64,000 nt of DNA from Treponema sp. OMZ 790 (lineage in GTDB: Bacteria; Spirochaetota; Spirochaetia; Treponematales; Treponemataceae): NCBI RefSeq assembly GCF_024181285.1, contig NZ_CP051201.1:1302001-1366000 (forward strand), given 5' to 3'. This document shows, piece by piece, positions 54,465 through 63,768 of this stretch. The stretch's first letter is position 1, and each line of letters starts with the position of its first letter. The position numbers were made by a program, and so were the translations under genes. The notes beneath the pieces are model-generated. The model was not told the origin of the DNA and searched no databases. It was given only the letters and a program-made list of their open reading frames with translations.

Positions 54465-56453
54465 TTACATCATTTTAACTAAAAGTTCAAGCTCTTTTTG
54501 CCATATTTTTACCGATATTTCGGACGGCATAATCCACTCGCCGCGAGGCGAAAGAGAAAATCCCGTAACAGAGGCTCCTTCCGGACAGCATGATCTTTTA
54601 AACTGCTGAGAGAAAAATCTCTTGTAAAAAATATTCAGCCATTTTAAAATTTCGGTCTTGGAATAAGCACAATCCTTAAAAGCTTCAAGAGCAAGAAAAT
54701 AAACCTTTTTAGGAGAAAAACCGTTCCCTATTGCATGATAAATAAAAAAATCGTGAAGTTCATAGGGGCCTATTATATCCTCAGTTTTTTGAGAAATTTC
54801 TCCGTTTTTAGGCGGAAGAAGTTCAGGGCTCACAGGCGTATTTATTATACTCGATAAAATCTCAAAAAATGCGGCATTTTTCTTTTCATCTTCAAAAAAA
54901 ATCTTATCATCGGCAAAGCTTAATATGCAATCTTTTAAAAGGGTCTTAGGAATCGAAGAATTTACCTCGTACATCGACATTTGGTCGCCCCCGTAGGTCA
55001 TCCATCCCAAAGCCGATTCTGACAAGTCTCCGGAACCGATCATGATGCCCCCGATTTGATTTGCCTTATCCATTAAAATTTGGGTCCGCTCACGGGCTTG
55101 CGCATTTTCATAAGCAATATCGTGATTTTTGATATCCTGCCCTATATCCGAAAAATGCTGTAACAAAGCCTTATCTATAGGAATTTCCAAAACCGTGCAG
55201 CCCAATATTTTTGCAAGTTCTAAGGCATTGTTTTTTGTTTTTTCGGTTGTACCGAAGCCCGGCATCGTAACGGCATGGATATTTTTTAAATCGGCATCCA
55301 GAAGTTTAAGCGAATAAGCACTTACAAGAAGAGCCAATGAAGAATCCAAGCCTCCTGAAATGCCTACCACACATTTTGAACAGCCTATAAATTGAAGCCG
55401 CCTTGCAAGCGAAGCACTTTGAAGAAAAATAAGTTCCGAAAAAAAGTTCTTATAAATAAATTTTTTATGAACAGCACCACAATCCGGTAAAAAAGGATTT
55501 TTTGCTACAGACCGATTCAAGACTTTTTTATTTTGAAGTCTTTCTTTTTCGATTAAAATTTCCCAATCGGCGGCATTATAACTTAAAGAACGATTAAAGG
55601 ATTGTAAAAATGAAATATCAACATCGGCAGCCAAATAAAGTTCTTTTTTTGAAGAAAAGGGTTCTTTTTTTAAAATAGATTCTTTTACAAACGAGGTAAA
55701 CTCAAGCTCTTTTCCGTTTTCATAAATGCCGCATTCTCCTGCAAAAATATAATCGGAAACCGGCTCCCCTATTCCGCAGTTTGCAAAAAGAACTGCCGAG
55801 TTTTTTTCTGCCGAAAGAGTTTTGTATCTTTGTCTTAGTGTTGAATCGAAAAGAGGCCGAGTCCTTTGAACAAGAGGATTTAAAATTAAATCCGAACAAG
55901 AATCGGGATCAAAGGAAAAGGAAAAATCCTTGCTCGGCAGATTCAAAGACTCTGCCCCATAGCTTACAATAAATTTAAGATGCTTCCCAAAGGGAATATT
56001 TTCGCCGCCAATAGAAATATGGCAAGGATCTTCTTTAAAATCATAAAAAAATGAGCTTAAAAATTCCTCAGGACCATGCGGCACAATAGCCGATATTTTA
56101 CCTCTGCCTATTATGGCCGAGCAAGTATAAAGTCTTTGTCTATATAAAAAAGGAAAACCGATAACGGACAAAACGGAAAAGGACGAAGTCTTCTCGGCTA
56201 TGCTGCAAACAGTCTCCCAAGCTTTTTCGATTAAAAGGTTTTGTTTAAAAACGGAACCCAAAGAAGCTCCTGTGATTGAAAGCTGAGGAAAAAGAATGAG
56301 ATTTACACCTTCTTTTTCGGCTTTTTTAATTTCTTGAATATGAAGGCTTAAGTTTAAATCCAAGTCTGCAAGGGAAATTCTAGGAGAAGAAACCGCAAAA
56401 CGGTAAAACCCCAGCTCTTCAATATAAAAATCAAAGCCTTTTTTTTTATTCAT
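54465..56453 (-). CDS. nadE: NAD+ synthase with degenerate glutaminase domain
   Basis: A 662-residue protein; the ATG at 56453 overlaps the lgt stop by 4 nt and has AGGA upstream. Residues 1-300 are a nitrilase-like glutaminase domain, residues 330-662 the synthetase with ISGGLDSSLALL and SALGWMTYGGDQ. The glutaminase catalytic triad is lost: the Glu of FPELxxTG is Gln57, the Lys of VVPK is His126 and the EICEDxW cysteine segment is absent. The enzyme probably uses free ammonia or a separate donor to turn deamido-NAD+ into NAD+. The alternative is a structural N-domain. Confidence 0.85.
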   Translation of the reverse strand: MNKKKGFDFYIEELGFYRFAVSSPRISLADLDLNLSLHIQEIKKAEKEGVNLILFPQLSITGASLGSVFKQNLLIEKAWETVCSIAEKTSSFSVLSVIGFPFLYRQRLYTCSAIIGRGKISAIVPHGPEEFLSSFFYDFKEDPCHISIGGENIPFGKHLKFIVSYGAESLNLPSKDFSFSFDPDSCSDLILNPLVQRTRPLFDSTLRQRYKTLSAEKNSAVLFANCGIGEPVSDYIFAGECGIYENGKELEFTSFVKESILKKEPFSSKKELYLAADVDISFLQSFNRSLSYNAADWEILIEKERLQNKKVLNRSVAKNPFLPDCGAVHKKFIYKNFFSELIFLQSASLARRLQFIGCSKCVVGISGGLDSSLALLVSAYSLKLLDADLKNIHAVTMPGFGTTEKTKNNALELAKILGCTVLEIPIDKALLQHFSDIGQDIKNHDIAYENAQARERTQILMDKANQIGGIMIGSGDLSESALGWMTYGGDQMSMYEVNSSIPKTLLKDCILSFADDKIFFEDEKKNAAFFEILSSIINTPVSPELLPPKNGEISQKTEDIIGPYELHDFFIYHAIGNGFSPKKVYFLALEAFKDCAYSKTEILKWLNIFYKRFFSQQFKRSCCPEGASVTGFSLSPRGEWIMPSEISVKIWQKELELLVKMM

Positions 56454-57448
56454 TTTTTTTCCTTTTTTTTGTCTTGCAAATAAAGAATAAGCGTCGCAGC
56501 AAGAGAACCTAAAATCATTAGGGCGCATAAAATCTGTCCTGTCGATATGTTTTTCCATGATTCGTAAACATAAATATTTGCAGATCCGGTTCCCAAGGAT
56601 ATGGGATATCCCTTGTTTGCATCAGGCTGGCGGAAGTACTCTATAAAAAATCTAAAAAAACCGTAGCCCAAGGTATAGACACAAACCAAAAAACCGTTAA
56701 ATGGCTTTTTTTTGCGAAGAAGCCATAAGATAAGCCAAAGCACAATTCCTTCAAACAAGGCCTCATAGAGCTGACTCGGATGACGGGGAAGATTTATCAT
56801 GGCAGCGCCTTCCTGTACGGCGATACCGGCTTTTTCGGCAAAATCCCTTACCCAGCTTTCACTCAAATAAAAACGGTCAAAAAACGGTGCTTGCGGGAAA
56901 ATCATGCCTATTTTAGAGGTAGTTATTCTCCCGTAAAGTTCTCCGTTTGCGAAGTTACCTAAACGTCCGAAGGTATAACCAAGAGGTATAGAGACAGCCA
57001 TAAGGTCTGCTACAGCGGCAAATTTAAATTTATATTTTTTTGCCCAGAGCACAACCCCTAAAAAACCGCCTATAAAGCCGCCGTGATAGGACATACCTTG
57101 AAGACCCGTAAAAATCAAGCGGCCTTCCCCATCCCTTGCAAAAGGCCAAAATATGAGCCAAGGAGCTTTTAAATAGGTTTCGGGATTATAAACAAGGGTT
57201 CCGAAAATTCTAGCCCCTAAAATAAGGCCTAAAATTCCCCAGATAAAAAGATCGGCAATATCATCTTGAGTCATAGCTTTTTCACTGCCGGAATACTTTT
57301 CAAATTCTCCTTTTTTTACCTGATAAGAGAACAAAAAATAAGCAATTCCAAAGGCAACAAGGTACATAAGACCGTACCAGCGTAAAAAAGGCAGCCCCGG
57401 AATAATTTCCGGATGAAGCCATGAAGGATATTGTATAGCTAAAAGCAT
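56450..57448 (-). CDS. lgt: Prolipoprotein diacylglyceryl transferase
   Basis: A 332-residue membrane enzyme with about seven hydrophobic segments. The Lgt signature GRLGNFANGELYGR and the HGGFIGGFLG segment are present, with LRWYGLMYL near the start. It transfers diacylglycerol from phosphatidylglycerol to the lipobox cysteine of prelipoproteins in the periplasmic leaflet of the inner membrane. AAGGGG lies seven bases before the ATG. Essential for the many lipoproteins of treponemes, including the one at 49086. It overlaps nadE by 4 nt. Confidence 0.95.
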   Translation of the reverse strand: MLLAIQYPSWLHPEIIPGLPFLRWYGLMYLVAFGIAYFLFSYQVKKGEFEKYSGSEKAMTQDDIADLFIWGILGLILGARIFGTLVYNPETYLKAPWLIFWPFARDGEGRLIFTGLQGMSYHGGFIGGFLGVVLWAKKYKFKFAAVADLMAVSIPLGYTFGRLGNFANGELYGRITTSKIGMIFPQAPFFDRFYLSESWVRDFAEKAGIAVQEGAAMINLPRHPSQLYEALFEGIVLWLILWLLRKKKPFNGFLVCVYTLGYGFFRFFIEYFRQPDANKGYPISLGTGSANIYVYESWKNISTGQILCALMILGSLAATLILYLQDKKKEKK

Positions 57449-57459
57449 TTTAAAACCCC

Positions 57460-59646
57460 TTATTGATCTAATTCGACTTCTTTAATAGGTGAACATATAA
57501 TTTGTCCCGTCTTTTCATCAAATTCAAAAAAGACATTGTGATGAGTTTCCATAACTTCAAAATAACGGCCGTGACTTTCGAGAACTACTCCGGGGTAAAC
57601 CGAGCCTGTAACCTTTATTTTTGAAGGAATGTGAAATTCAAAGTTTTCTTTTAAGTTAAATATACGTACCGTAAGAGCACTGTTCCGTTTTAAAAGTTTA
57701 ACTTTCTTTTGACGCAGGGCATCGACATCCGGAGGATTTCCCTGTAAGTCTTTTTCAATCTTTTCAAGCTCAATATTATTAGCTTCCATTTCTTTTTCGC
57801 GGACTTCAATCTCATCCTTAATTAAATAATCTTGTCCGAACGAAATAATGGTTCTTAAGGTTTTTTCGGCGCCCAAATCATGGACGGATACGCCTTTTGC
57901 AGCATGAATACTTCCGCCGAGCAATACACCGGGACTTCCGGTCAAATAAACCGTGCCGTTTGTCTTTACCAAACACTTAAAACAATATGAGGCTATGCTT
58001 ATATCTCCGCCTGAAAAAACCCGCGCATTTTCTGCATATTGAAGATTGGTTTTATCTTTAGCCCAAGCTGTACCGCGTCCTTTTCCGTTTATACCGCCGT
58101 TTAATATAAGAGAATCTTCGGAATATATTAAAGCTTTTTCGACCGTACCGGTAATAGTCAACTTACCCTTCGATTTTACCCGCACATCGTCTTTAATATC
58201 TCCCGTAATTATAAGATTACCGGGAAAACTTATATCGCCGAATTTCGGATCTATGTCGTTTTGAATTGTTTTAAGAGACGAAATTGAAAGAGCATTATTG
58301 AATAAAGAAAGCTCTCCGGATTCTGCTGCAAAAAATTTGATGACGTGTTTTTCTTCAGTAACTTTTACCGTTTCATCATTAGCAGGAATGTCTGAAGGCT
58401 CTGCATTTTTGGGATCAATGGTTTCTCCAAAAACATTTTTACCCTTTTCTCCCTTAGGCATAAGACGAGCTGTCAATATAAGAGCATCTTTTTCGACAGT
58501 TGCGGTGTGAAGTTCTTCATTAAAATCTACAGCCCATTCAAGTTTATAGGAGTCGGGTGCAATAGGAGGAGTTCCGCTTAATATGACAAACTCACATTCA
58601 TCATTTACTTTTCTGGCCGATTCTATGATTTCGTTTATTCTATCTTCCGAAACCGAATCAAGTAAGTTGACCTCATTTAAGGCAGTCTTTACGCCTATTA
58701 TCGAAAGCCTCTCACCTGCACCAAGCCCCGACTGCAAGATAAGAGAGGCCTCCATCTTGTCACGGCTTATAACAGCCCTTACCTTTGCATCTCTGTATGG
58801 AACTATGCGGATTTTCAAACCTCGATCGGTATTTGCAATCAAAAGAAGCCCTGTTACTCCTGCGCGCAGTTCGGAATGGTTTTGCACTATGTTTCTTAAA
58901 TCCAAGAAAAAAGGATCGTTTCCCGGAAGCCCCGGAATGGCCTGACCGTATACATCAACGCCGGCTTCGCCCAGGCCGGCATCTTCAACCTCATAAATAA
59001 GATCGCCTTTTTCGACAACAGTCAGAGTTTCGGCCTCTGAAAGAGGATAATCTTGATCGGCTGTGGGATTTTCCACATCCGCAGTACGTAAATCCGGCCG
59101 TTTTAAGCGGTCTGCCAAACGCTGTACCTCATGATCCGGAACTTGCTCAAAATGAGTTATAAGCTTTTTATCCGGACCTCTTTTTGGAGGCGAACCTTCG
59201 GCAATCTGCATGGAAAATTCCATCTCAGAAGAATTTACAAAATCGCTTAAACCCTCTTTTATTTTTGCAGTATCGATATTTGCAATATTACTTCGTTGAA
59301 AAAGGCGGCTGATTGTGGACATATCGACATCATTCGCAGAATCAGCGGCTTTTCGTACATAAAGATAGGCCGCTGTCTTATCGTTATTGGTAGTTATTCT
59401 TGCATCAAAGTTAGGATCAAGCTCAAGGGCTAGAGGAACAGGTTCTATACCCGAGCCTGTATGTTTTTTTAAATAATTTTCAATGGTGTTTTTACTTACA
59501 AGAGAAGAGCTTTTTATACCGTTTTTTTTTGCCTGAAGATATATATCGTCCGCTGAAGGGCAATTTTCAGACTCAAGGAGCTCAGTGAAGGTTAAAAACC
59601 ACTTACCGCTGTTATTTTTCTTTAAAGTCCACGATTTATTTTCCAT
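57460..59646 (-). CDS. FapA/DUF342 domain protein
   Basis: A 728-residue protein of the FapA (flagellar assembly protein A) family. The N-terminal 200 residues are unassigned and contain the acidic DYPLSEAETLTVVEKGDLIYE region that opens the FapA domain. A beta-helix region spans residues 430-600 (DISFPGNLIITGDIKDDVRVKSKG) followed by a coiled coil at 610-660. In spirochaetes these proteins are often encoded near MinD/FlhG-like ATPases and flagellar genes. AGGA lies eight bases before the ATG. The biochemical role is unknown. Confidence 0.82.
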   Translation of the reverse strand: MENKSWTLKKNNSGKWFLTFTELLESENCPSADDIYLQAKKNGIKSSSLVSKNTIENYLKKHTGSGIEPVPLALELDPNFDARITTNNDKTAAYLYVRKAADSANDVDMSTISRLFQRSNIANIDTAKIKEGLSDFVNSSEMEFSMQIAEGSPPKRGPDKKLITHFEQVPDHEVQRLADRLKRPDLRTADVENPTADQDYPLSEAETLTVVEKGDLIYEVEDAGLGEAGVDVYGQAIPGLPGNDPFFLDLRNIVQNHSELRAGVTGLLLIANTDRGLKIRIVPYRDAKVRAVISRDKMEASLILQSGLGAGERLSIIGVKTALNEVNLLDSVSEDRINEIIESARKVNDECEFVILSGTPPIAPDSYKLEWAVDFNEELHTATVEKDALILTARLMPKGEKGKNVFGETIDPKNAEPSDIPANDETVKVTEEKHVIKFFAAESGELSLFNNALSISSLKTIQNDIDPKFGDISFPGNLIITGDIKDDVRVKSKGKLTITGTVEKALIYSEDSLILNGGINGKGRGTAWAKDKTNLQYAENARVFSGGDISIASYCFKCLVKTNGTVYLTGSPGVLLGGSIHAAKGVSVHDLGAEKTLRTIISFGQDYLIKDEIEVREKEMEANNIELEKIEKDLQGNPPDVDALRQKKVKLLKRNSALTVRIFNLKENFEFHIPSKIKVTGSVYPGVVLESHGRYFEVMETHHNVFFEFDEKTGQIICSPIKEVELDQ

Positions 59647-59656
59647 ACACTTTTTC

Positions 59657-60799
59657 CTATACTTTAAAACCCTGTTTAAGAGCCTTTGCTATTTTTGTTT
59701 TTAACAGTAAATTCTCATTTCGAAGCACATTAATTTCAAATTGTTGCGATTTTATAATTTCGCTCATTTCACCCGATGATAACACCTCTCCTCCTATCAA
59801 ATCATCCAGATATTCCATTTTGGATTTAAAATCCGTTTCAGCCTCAGCTTCGGCCGACATAAAAGAATAATCCGAAAATTCCTGAAAATCTTCTCCATTA
59901 TAATTTTCGGCTTCGGATTGAATAAGTTTATCGGCTATGCGGTATATAGCCTGAGAAATCATCGACTGAGGTTTATATCTTATTACAGGCAGTCTTGAAG
60001 CGAGTGCCTTATCTTGAACGGCGTCCGTATATATTACGCCTAAATGTTCAAGATCGATATTTAGATACTGTTTTGCGGAACGCCGTATCTTCATGGCTTT
60101 TTCCGCATCCTTGGGGTCATCCATCATGTTCATTATAATGCGGGGTTTAAAATGAGAAAATTTGCTTAAAAACTTTTTGGTATTTTCAGGATCAATGGAC
60201 ATAAGTTCTTCGGTAATTGTAGGAATATAAAGACGCTGCATACCGGGAACATCATTTTTAAGTCTTTCAAAAAAAGCTCCTCCCTTGGATTTTGCCGGGA
60301 ATGAAGAGCACATCATTCTAAATACGATATTCTTTAAGAAAACATAAGCATCCAGAGTTGATGTTACAGAAGGAGATGTAATTATAATTCCTTGAGGAGA
60401 CATCAAGAAAAAGTCCAAAATACCCAAATGGGTTCCGGCTCCTAAATCCAAAACCAAAAAATCGGCTTCCATCTTTAAAAGCTCTTTTACCAAAGAATTA
60501 CGCTGATATATTTTTAATGCGGCAAACCCCGGAATCTCGGAGTCTCCCGGAACAAATCTGACATTTTCATATTCGGTTTCTACTATTATGTCTTTAAATT
60601 CTGCGGCCTTTGTCAAAAAAGTACCGATGCCGTTTTTACGCCCTTGTACGCCTAAAACCAAGTGAAGATTTGAAGCTCCCAAATCTAGGTCAGCCAATAC
60701 AACCTTCTTACCTGCCTGCCCCAATGCAATTGCAAGGTTTGCCGCTATAAGACTTTTACCTACACCGCCCTTTCCGCTGGCAATGGGAATTATTTGCAT
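59657..60799 (-). CDS. MinD/FlhG-like ATPase
   Basis: A 380-residue deviant-Walker ATPase: MQIIPIASGKGGVGKSLIA at the N-terminus (GKGGVGKS), VLADLDLGASNLHLVLG and FLVLDLGAGTHLGIL. The ATG at 60799 has GGGAGAG upstream and replaces a start eight codons longer. The C-terminal 80 residues form a long helix. ParA/MinD/FlhG proteins position structures at the pole; FlhG controls flagellar number. The FapA neighbour supports a flagellar placement role, but chromosome or cell-cycle roles are possible. Confidence 0.82.
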   Translation of the reverse strand: MQIIPIASGKGGVGKSLIAANLAIALGQAGKKVVLADLDLGASNLHLVLGVQGRKNGIGTFLTKAAEFKDIIVETEYENVRFVPGDSEIPGFAALKIYQRNSLVKELLKMEADFLVLDLGAGTHLGILDFFLMSPQGIIITSPSVTSTLDAYVFLKNIVFRMMCSSFPAKSKGGAFFERLKNDVPGMQRLYIPTITEELMSIDPENTKKFLSKFSHFKPRIIMNMMDDPKDAEKAMKIRRSAKQYLNIDLEHLGVIYTDAVQDKALASRLPVIRYKPQSMISQAIYRIADKLIQSEAENYNGEDFQEFSDYSFMSAEAEAETDFKSKMEYLDDLIGGEVLSSGEMSEIIKSQQFEINVLRNENLLLKTKIAKALKQGFKV

Positions 60800-61188
60800 A
60801 AAGATCTCTCCCTTTTTAAGCATAAAATTAATATTACAGTATCAATATACAAAAATAACCTTGTTGTTCGAGTCTGTAAAATAAACATATCAGCCGTCCA
60901 ATCCGTCAGGCTCACAAAACTTGCAGTTTTTATCAAAAAAAACCAAGACGCAATAATCGACAAAAATTTAATGAAAGCTATCATCCTTAAAAGCAGATGA
61001 AATTCTTTTTCACCGTGAAGCAGCAAAAAGAAAAACACTGCCGGTGTACATAAAAATACAAAACAAGCCCAGTCAACAATACTCAAAGGCCAAGGCTGTT
61101 CCTTTTCGATATAAGTAAATAAGAGAACTTTTATTATTTCTATTGCCAATGCTGATACATAAAGTATATAAGGCAAAATGCGTCTCAT
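60790..61188 (-). CDS. Small four-helix membrane protein, unknown function
   Basis: A 132-residue protein with four hydrophobic segments near residues 5-25, 38-58, 68-88 and 113-125. Loops hold a few charged residues (EKEQPWPLS, KREERS-like tail). No family could be recognised. It overlaps the MinD-like gene by 10 nt and lies 19 nt after the GH57-like gene, which suggests one transcript. Small membrane proteins like this are hard to annotate from sequence alone. Confidence 0.6.
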   Translation of the reverse strand: MRRILPYILYVSALAIEIIKVLLFTYIEKEQPWPLSIVDWACFVFLCTPAVFFFLLLHGEKEFHLLLRMIAFIKFLSIIASWFFLIKTASFVSLTDWTADMFILQTRTTRLFLYIDTVILILCLKRERSLCK

Positions 61189-61206
61189 ACTTACAGTTTA
61201 CGTAAC

Positions 61207-63120
61207 TCAAGCCTTGCGGTCAAGAGGGATAGGAACTTTATTTTTCTTTTCCTGTTTTTTTGCATCAGCTTTAAAGAAAAGAAGTTTTTCCGTTTCAAAA
61301 CCCGAATTTAAATCGACCTTCCAATAAAAAAGATTTCTTAAACCCATTATAGGATTCTTTGCATCCGAAATTTTTTCGTATATGGGAAGAATAATACACT
61401 CGGCCCCTTCATTTGATTCTATATTAAAGACGGTTTTTCCTTCAGGTTCATCTATTTGAATCCATGATACATTCGAAAAGATATTTTTTGTTTGCGAGGC
61501 TTCATATTTTTGATCATCAGCACAAACGGTAACGCCGGGAAGTTTTTTTTCTGTAGGACTTACGGATATGTCCAGCTCGACCATAAAATAAGCAGAAAGA
61601 TTAAATGGGCTTTCATTTTTAAGAATATATTGAACCTGAACGCCCTGATCATTGAAGATATACTGTTTACGCAGGGAGACCAATTGATTAAAACTGCGGA
61701 AACTTCCTTCGGTTTTCATCAGAAGTTCGAATTTAAGTCTGTCGCATTTTATATCTTGATAAAGATTTTCACAAAAGACAGGTTTTGCAATAGCCGACTT
61801 AAAATCACCTTTTTTTATTGTTTCAAGCTCATCGGAAGATATAAGATGATCTATAAATAAACCTGTCTCTTCGGAACATATATCGGCATAGTTTTTATAG
61901 GCAGAAAACACATCCAGTTCACAAATTCTTCCGCCCAATGCGTGAACATACATGTTAAGATGTTCCCGTTGAGAAATAAAATCTTTTACTCCATCCAGAT
62001 CAAAATCCAAACTTGTTAAGGAATCGGCGAATATCCCCGGCACCCTTGTCTGTTTCTCGGCTAAAAGTAAATTACGGTAACAATAATGCCGCAAATCTCT
62101 GTTATATTTTTCATGTTTTGAATCAAGGTTAAAAAGAATACCGCTTTCGGCCTTCCACAAATACAATAAAGAATTGTTTTTACGGGCCTTATCTCCCCGC
62201 ACCTGATTTACAAGGCTGTGTACGTAAATCATCTTTGCATACATGGCATAAACATTGGGTTTATTAGCCAAAAGCTGTTTTACCGAAGTATTTACAAGCT
62301 GATTTGAAAATATTGCGTTTGACGGTATAAAACCTTTTTGATATATCTTCTTATTTTTAAGAATTTGTCCTGCATGGTTTAAAGAAATAACCGAATCGGG
62401 CAAGGAGATACGTTCAAAAAATTCATCCATCCACGATTTTTTTCCCTTCGATCTATCAAAAAAGCGGACTGCAGTATCTCTCGACAAAAAAACTACAACA
62501 CTTGTCTCGGTTATGACACTTGCATGACTGCATAAAAAATCATAGAAGGCTGCAGGGCTCATATCGGTATTTTCAAATTCATAAGTAGAAGGAATGCCGA
62601 ATAAAATTTTTCCCCCATCTTCCATACAAACCGGAACAAAGGCATTTAAACCGGCTTTACTAAAAAAGCGGGAGTCAAGCAAACAATATTCAATTCCGCA
62701 TTTTTGAAGATTGGAAAGAACATTGGGATTCCATGCGAAATAAGGAAGATACATTCCGCGGGGTCTTTTATATGAATGCTTGCGTAAAGTATCGGTCATG
62801 TACTCTATTTGACCTATCAGGTCCGACGAGGGTATCATCGAAACAAAGGGTTCATAAAAGGCATTTGCGAGAATTTCTACCTGTTTTCTGTTATGCATCT
62901 CATAAATAACATCAAAAAAAGAGGGATTTTTACGCTGTATCCACTCCAAAAACCTGCCGCTTAAGGCCAGCGTAAAAGGAATAGAGGGAGAAGCATATAA
63001 ATTCGAGAAAAAATCTTTATAATCCTGGGTATAGTCTTCTTTTGAAAACTCGTCAATTATATTATAGTCGGCATGAACGGCAAAACATATCTCCAGTTTT
63101 TTTTTACTGTTTTTTTCCAC
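61207..63120 (-). CDS. GH57-like protein, probably catalytically degenerate
   Basis: A 637-residue protein with the GH57 4-alpha-glucanotransferase outline: N-terminal barrel, an AFYEPFVSMIPSSDLIGQI segment (87-105), RPRGMYLPYFAW and a beta-rich C-terminal half (DUF1925/1926-like). The HxHQP motif of GH57 is VHADY here. The residue expected to be the catalytic Glu in the LAERVWEP segment is Tyr127 in LPYFAWNP. It therefore may be a pseudoenzyme that binds glycogen or has a changed reaction. The start is GTG with AAGGGG five bases upstream, and a perfect promoter lies 32-60 bases before it. Confidence 0.68.
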   Translation of the reverse strand: MEKNSKKKLEICFAVHADYNIIDEFSKEDYTQDYKDFFSNLYASPSIPFTLALSGRFLEWIQRKNPSFFDVIYEMHNRKQVEILANAFYEPFVSMIPSSDLIGQIEYMTDTLRKHSYKRPRGMYLPYFAWNPNVLSNLQKCGIEYCLLDSRFFSKAGLNAFVPVCMEDGGKILFGIPSTYEFENTDMSPAAFYDFLCSHASVITETSVVVFLSRDTAVRFFDRSKGKKSWMDEFFERISLPDSVISLNHAGQILKNKKIYQKGFIPSNAIFSNQLVNTSVKQLLANKPNVYAMYAKMIYVHSLVNQVRGDKARKNNSLLYLWKAESGILFNLDSKHEKYNRDLRHYCYRNLLLAEKQTRVPGIFADSLTSLDFDLDGVKDFISQREHLNMYVHALGGRICELDVFSAYKNYADICSEETGLFIDHLISSDELETIKKGDFKSAIAKPVFCENLYQDIKCDRLKFELLMKTEGSFRSFNQLVSLRKQYIFNDQGVQVQYILKNESPFNLSAYFMVELDISVSPTEKKLPGVTVCADDQKYEASQTKNIFSNVSWIQIDEPEGKTVFNIESNEGAECIILPIYEKISDAKNPIMGLRNLFYWKVDLNSGFETEKLLFFKADAKKQEKKNKVPIPLDRKA

Positions 63121-63151
63121 AAAAACCCCTTTACATTTTTACAATGCCTCA

Positions 63152-63180
63152 ATTATAAATTATAAGCCCGGCCTTGTCAA
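63152..63180 (-). promoter_or_regulatory. Perfect consensus promoter of the GH57-like gene
   Basis: Minus strand TTGACA (63175-63180), a 17-base spacer and TATAAT (63152-63157). It sits between the rnfA stop at 63220 and the GH57-like start at 63120 and leaves a leader of about 25 bases with a ribosome site. Confidence 0.85.
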
Positions 63181-63219
63181 TCCTGAACCGTTTTTTTATT
63201 ACGGTATTTATTTTTAAAA

Positions 63220-63768
63220 TTAAAAAAACTGAAAAAAAGGCGACAAATCGGTAAGATAAAAAGCCGACAGCATCAAACCCATACTTATCAAAAAGAGAGA
63301 AGCCTTTTTCCATTCATTAAAAGGTTCATTTGCATCTACCTTTCTTTTTATGGCAGTCAAAATAAATAAAAATACAAGAAGACTTAAAGCAGCCGAAAAG
63401 ATTAAAGCAGCACATTCAAAAAACGAGGAGGATTGATAGAGACAAAAAAATACCAAACCCCAGCTGAAAATCTTTTCTTCAGGCTTTAAATCGGCAAATT
63501 TGGGCAATACAAGCTTAATAAGCAGATTAGAAAATTCCAAAAAAACTATTGTGAGCACCGGAAGCAAAAAATGAACTTTTAAAGGATTTAAAACATACCG
63601 GCATAAGGCCCAAGTGAGGCTGACGGATATAAATACTGTAACTATGTTTTTAAGTAAAACGAAATATAGCTTTTTCGGGTTTGCAAGATATACATAAATA
63701 CATTCCAAACCTATTCCGTATACAAAGACTATTGAAGATACGAAAGTATAAAATAAAATAAGGCTCAT
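63220..63768 (-). CDS. rnfA: RnfA-like subunit of the Rnf ion-pumping complex
   Basis: A 182-residue membrane protein with about six hydrophobic segments. It lies directly after an RnfE-like gene, the normal order in rnf operons, and overlaps it by 4 nt. It is very divergent from typical RnfA, but the two intramembrane cysteines that hold the iron-sulfur centre are at the right places: Cys23 in GLECIY and Cys119 in FECAAL. It would shuttle electrons between ferredoxin and NAD while pumping Na+ or H+. The call depends partly on gene order. Confidence 0.72.
   Translation of the reverse strand: MSLILFYTFVSSIVFVYGIGLECIYVYLANPKKLYFVLLKNIVTVFISVSLTWALCRYVLNPLKVHFLLPVLTIVFLEFSNLLIKLVLPKFADLKPEEKIFSWGLVFFCLYQSSSFFECAALIFSAALSLLVFLFILTAIKRKVDANEPFNEWKKASLFLISMGLMLSAFYLTDLSPFFQFF

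Noticed and set aside
56454..56558. 35-codon N-terminal extension of nadE
   Set aside because: It lies inside lgt in another frame; the ATG at 56453 has a ribosome site and the ATGA overlap.
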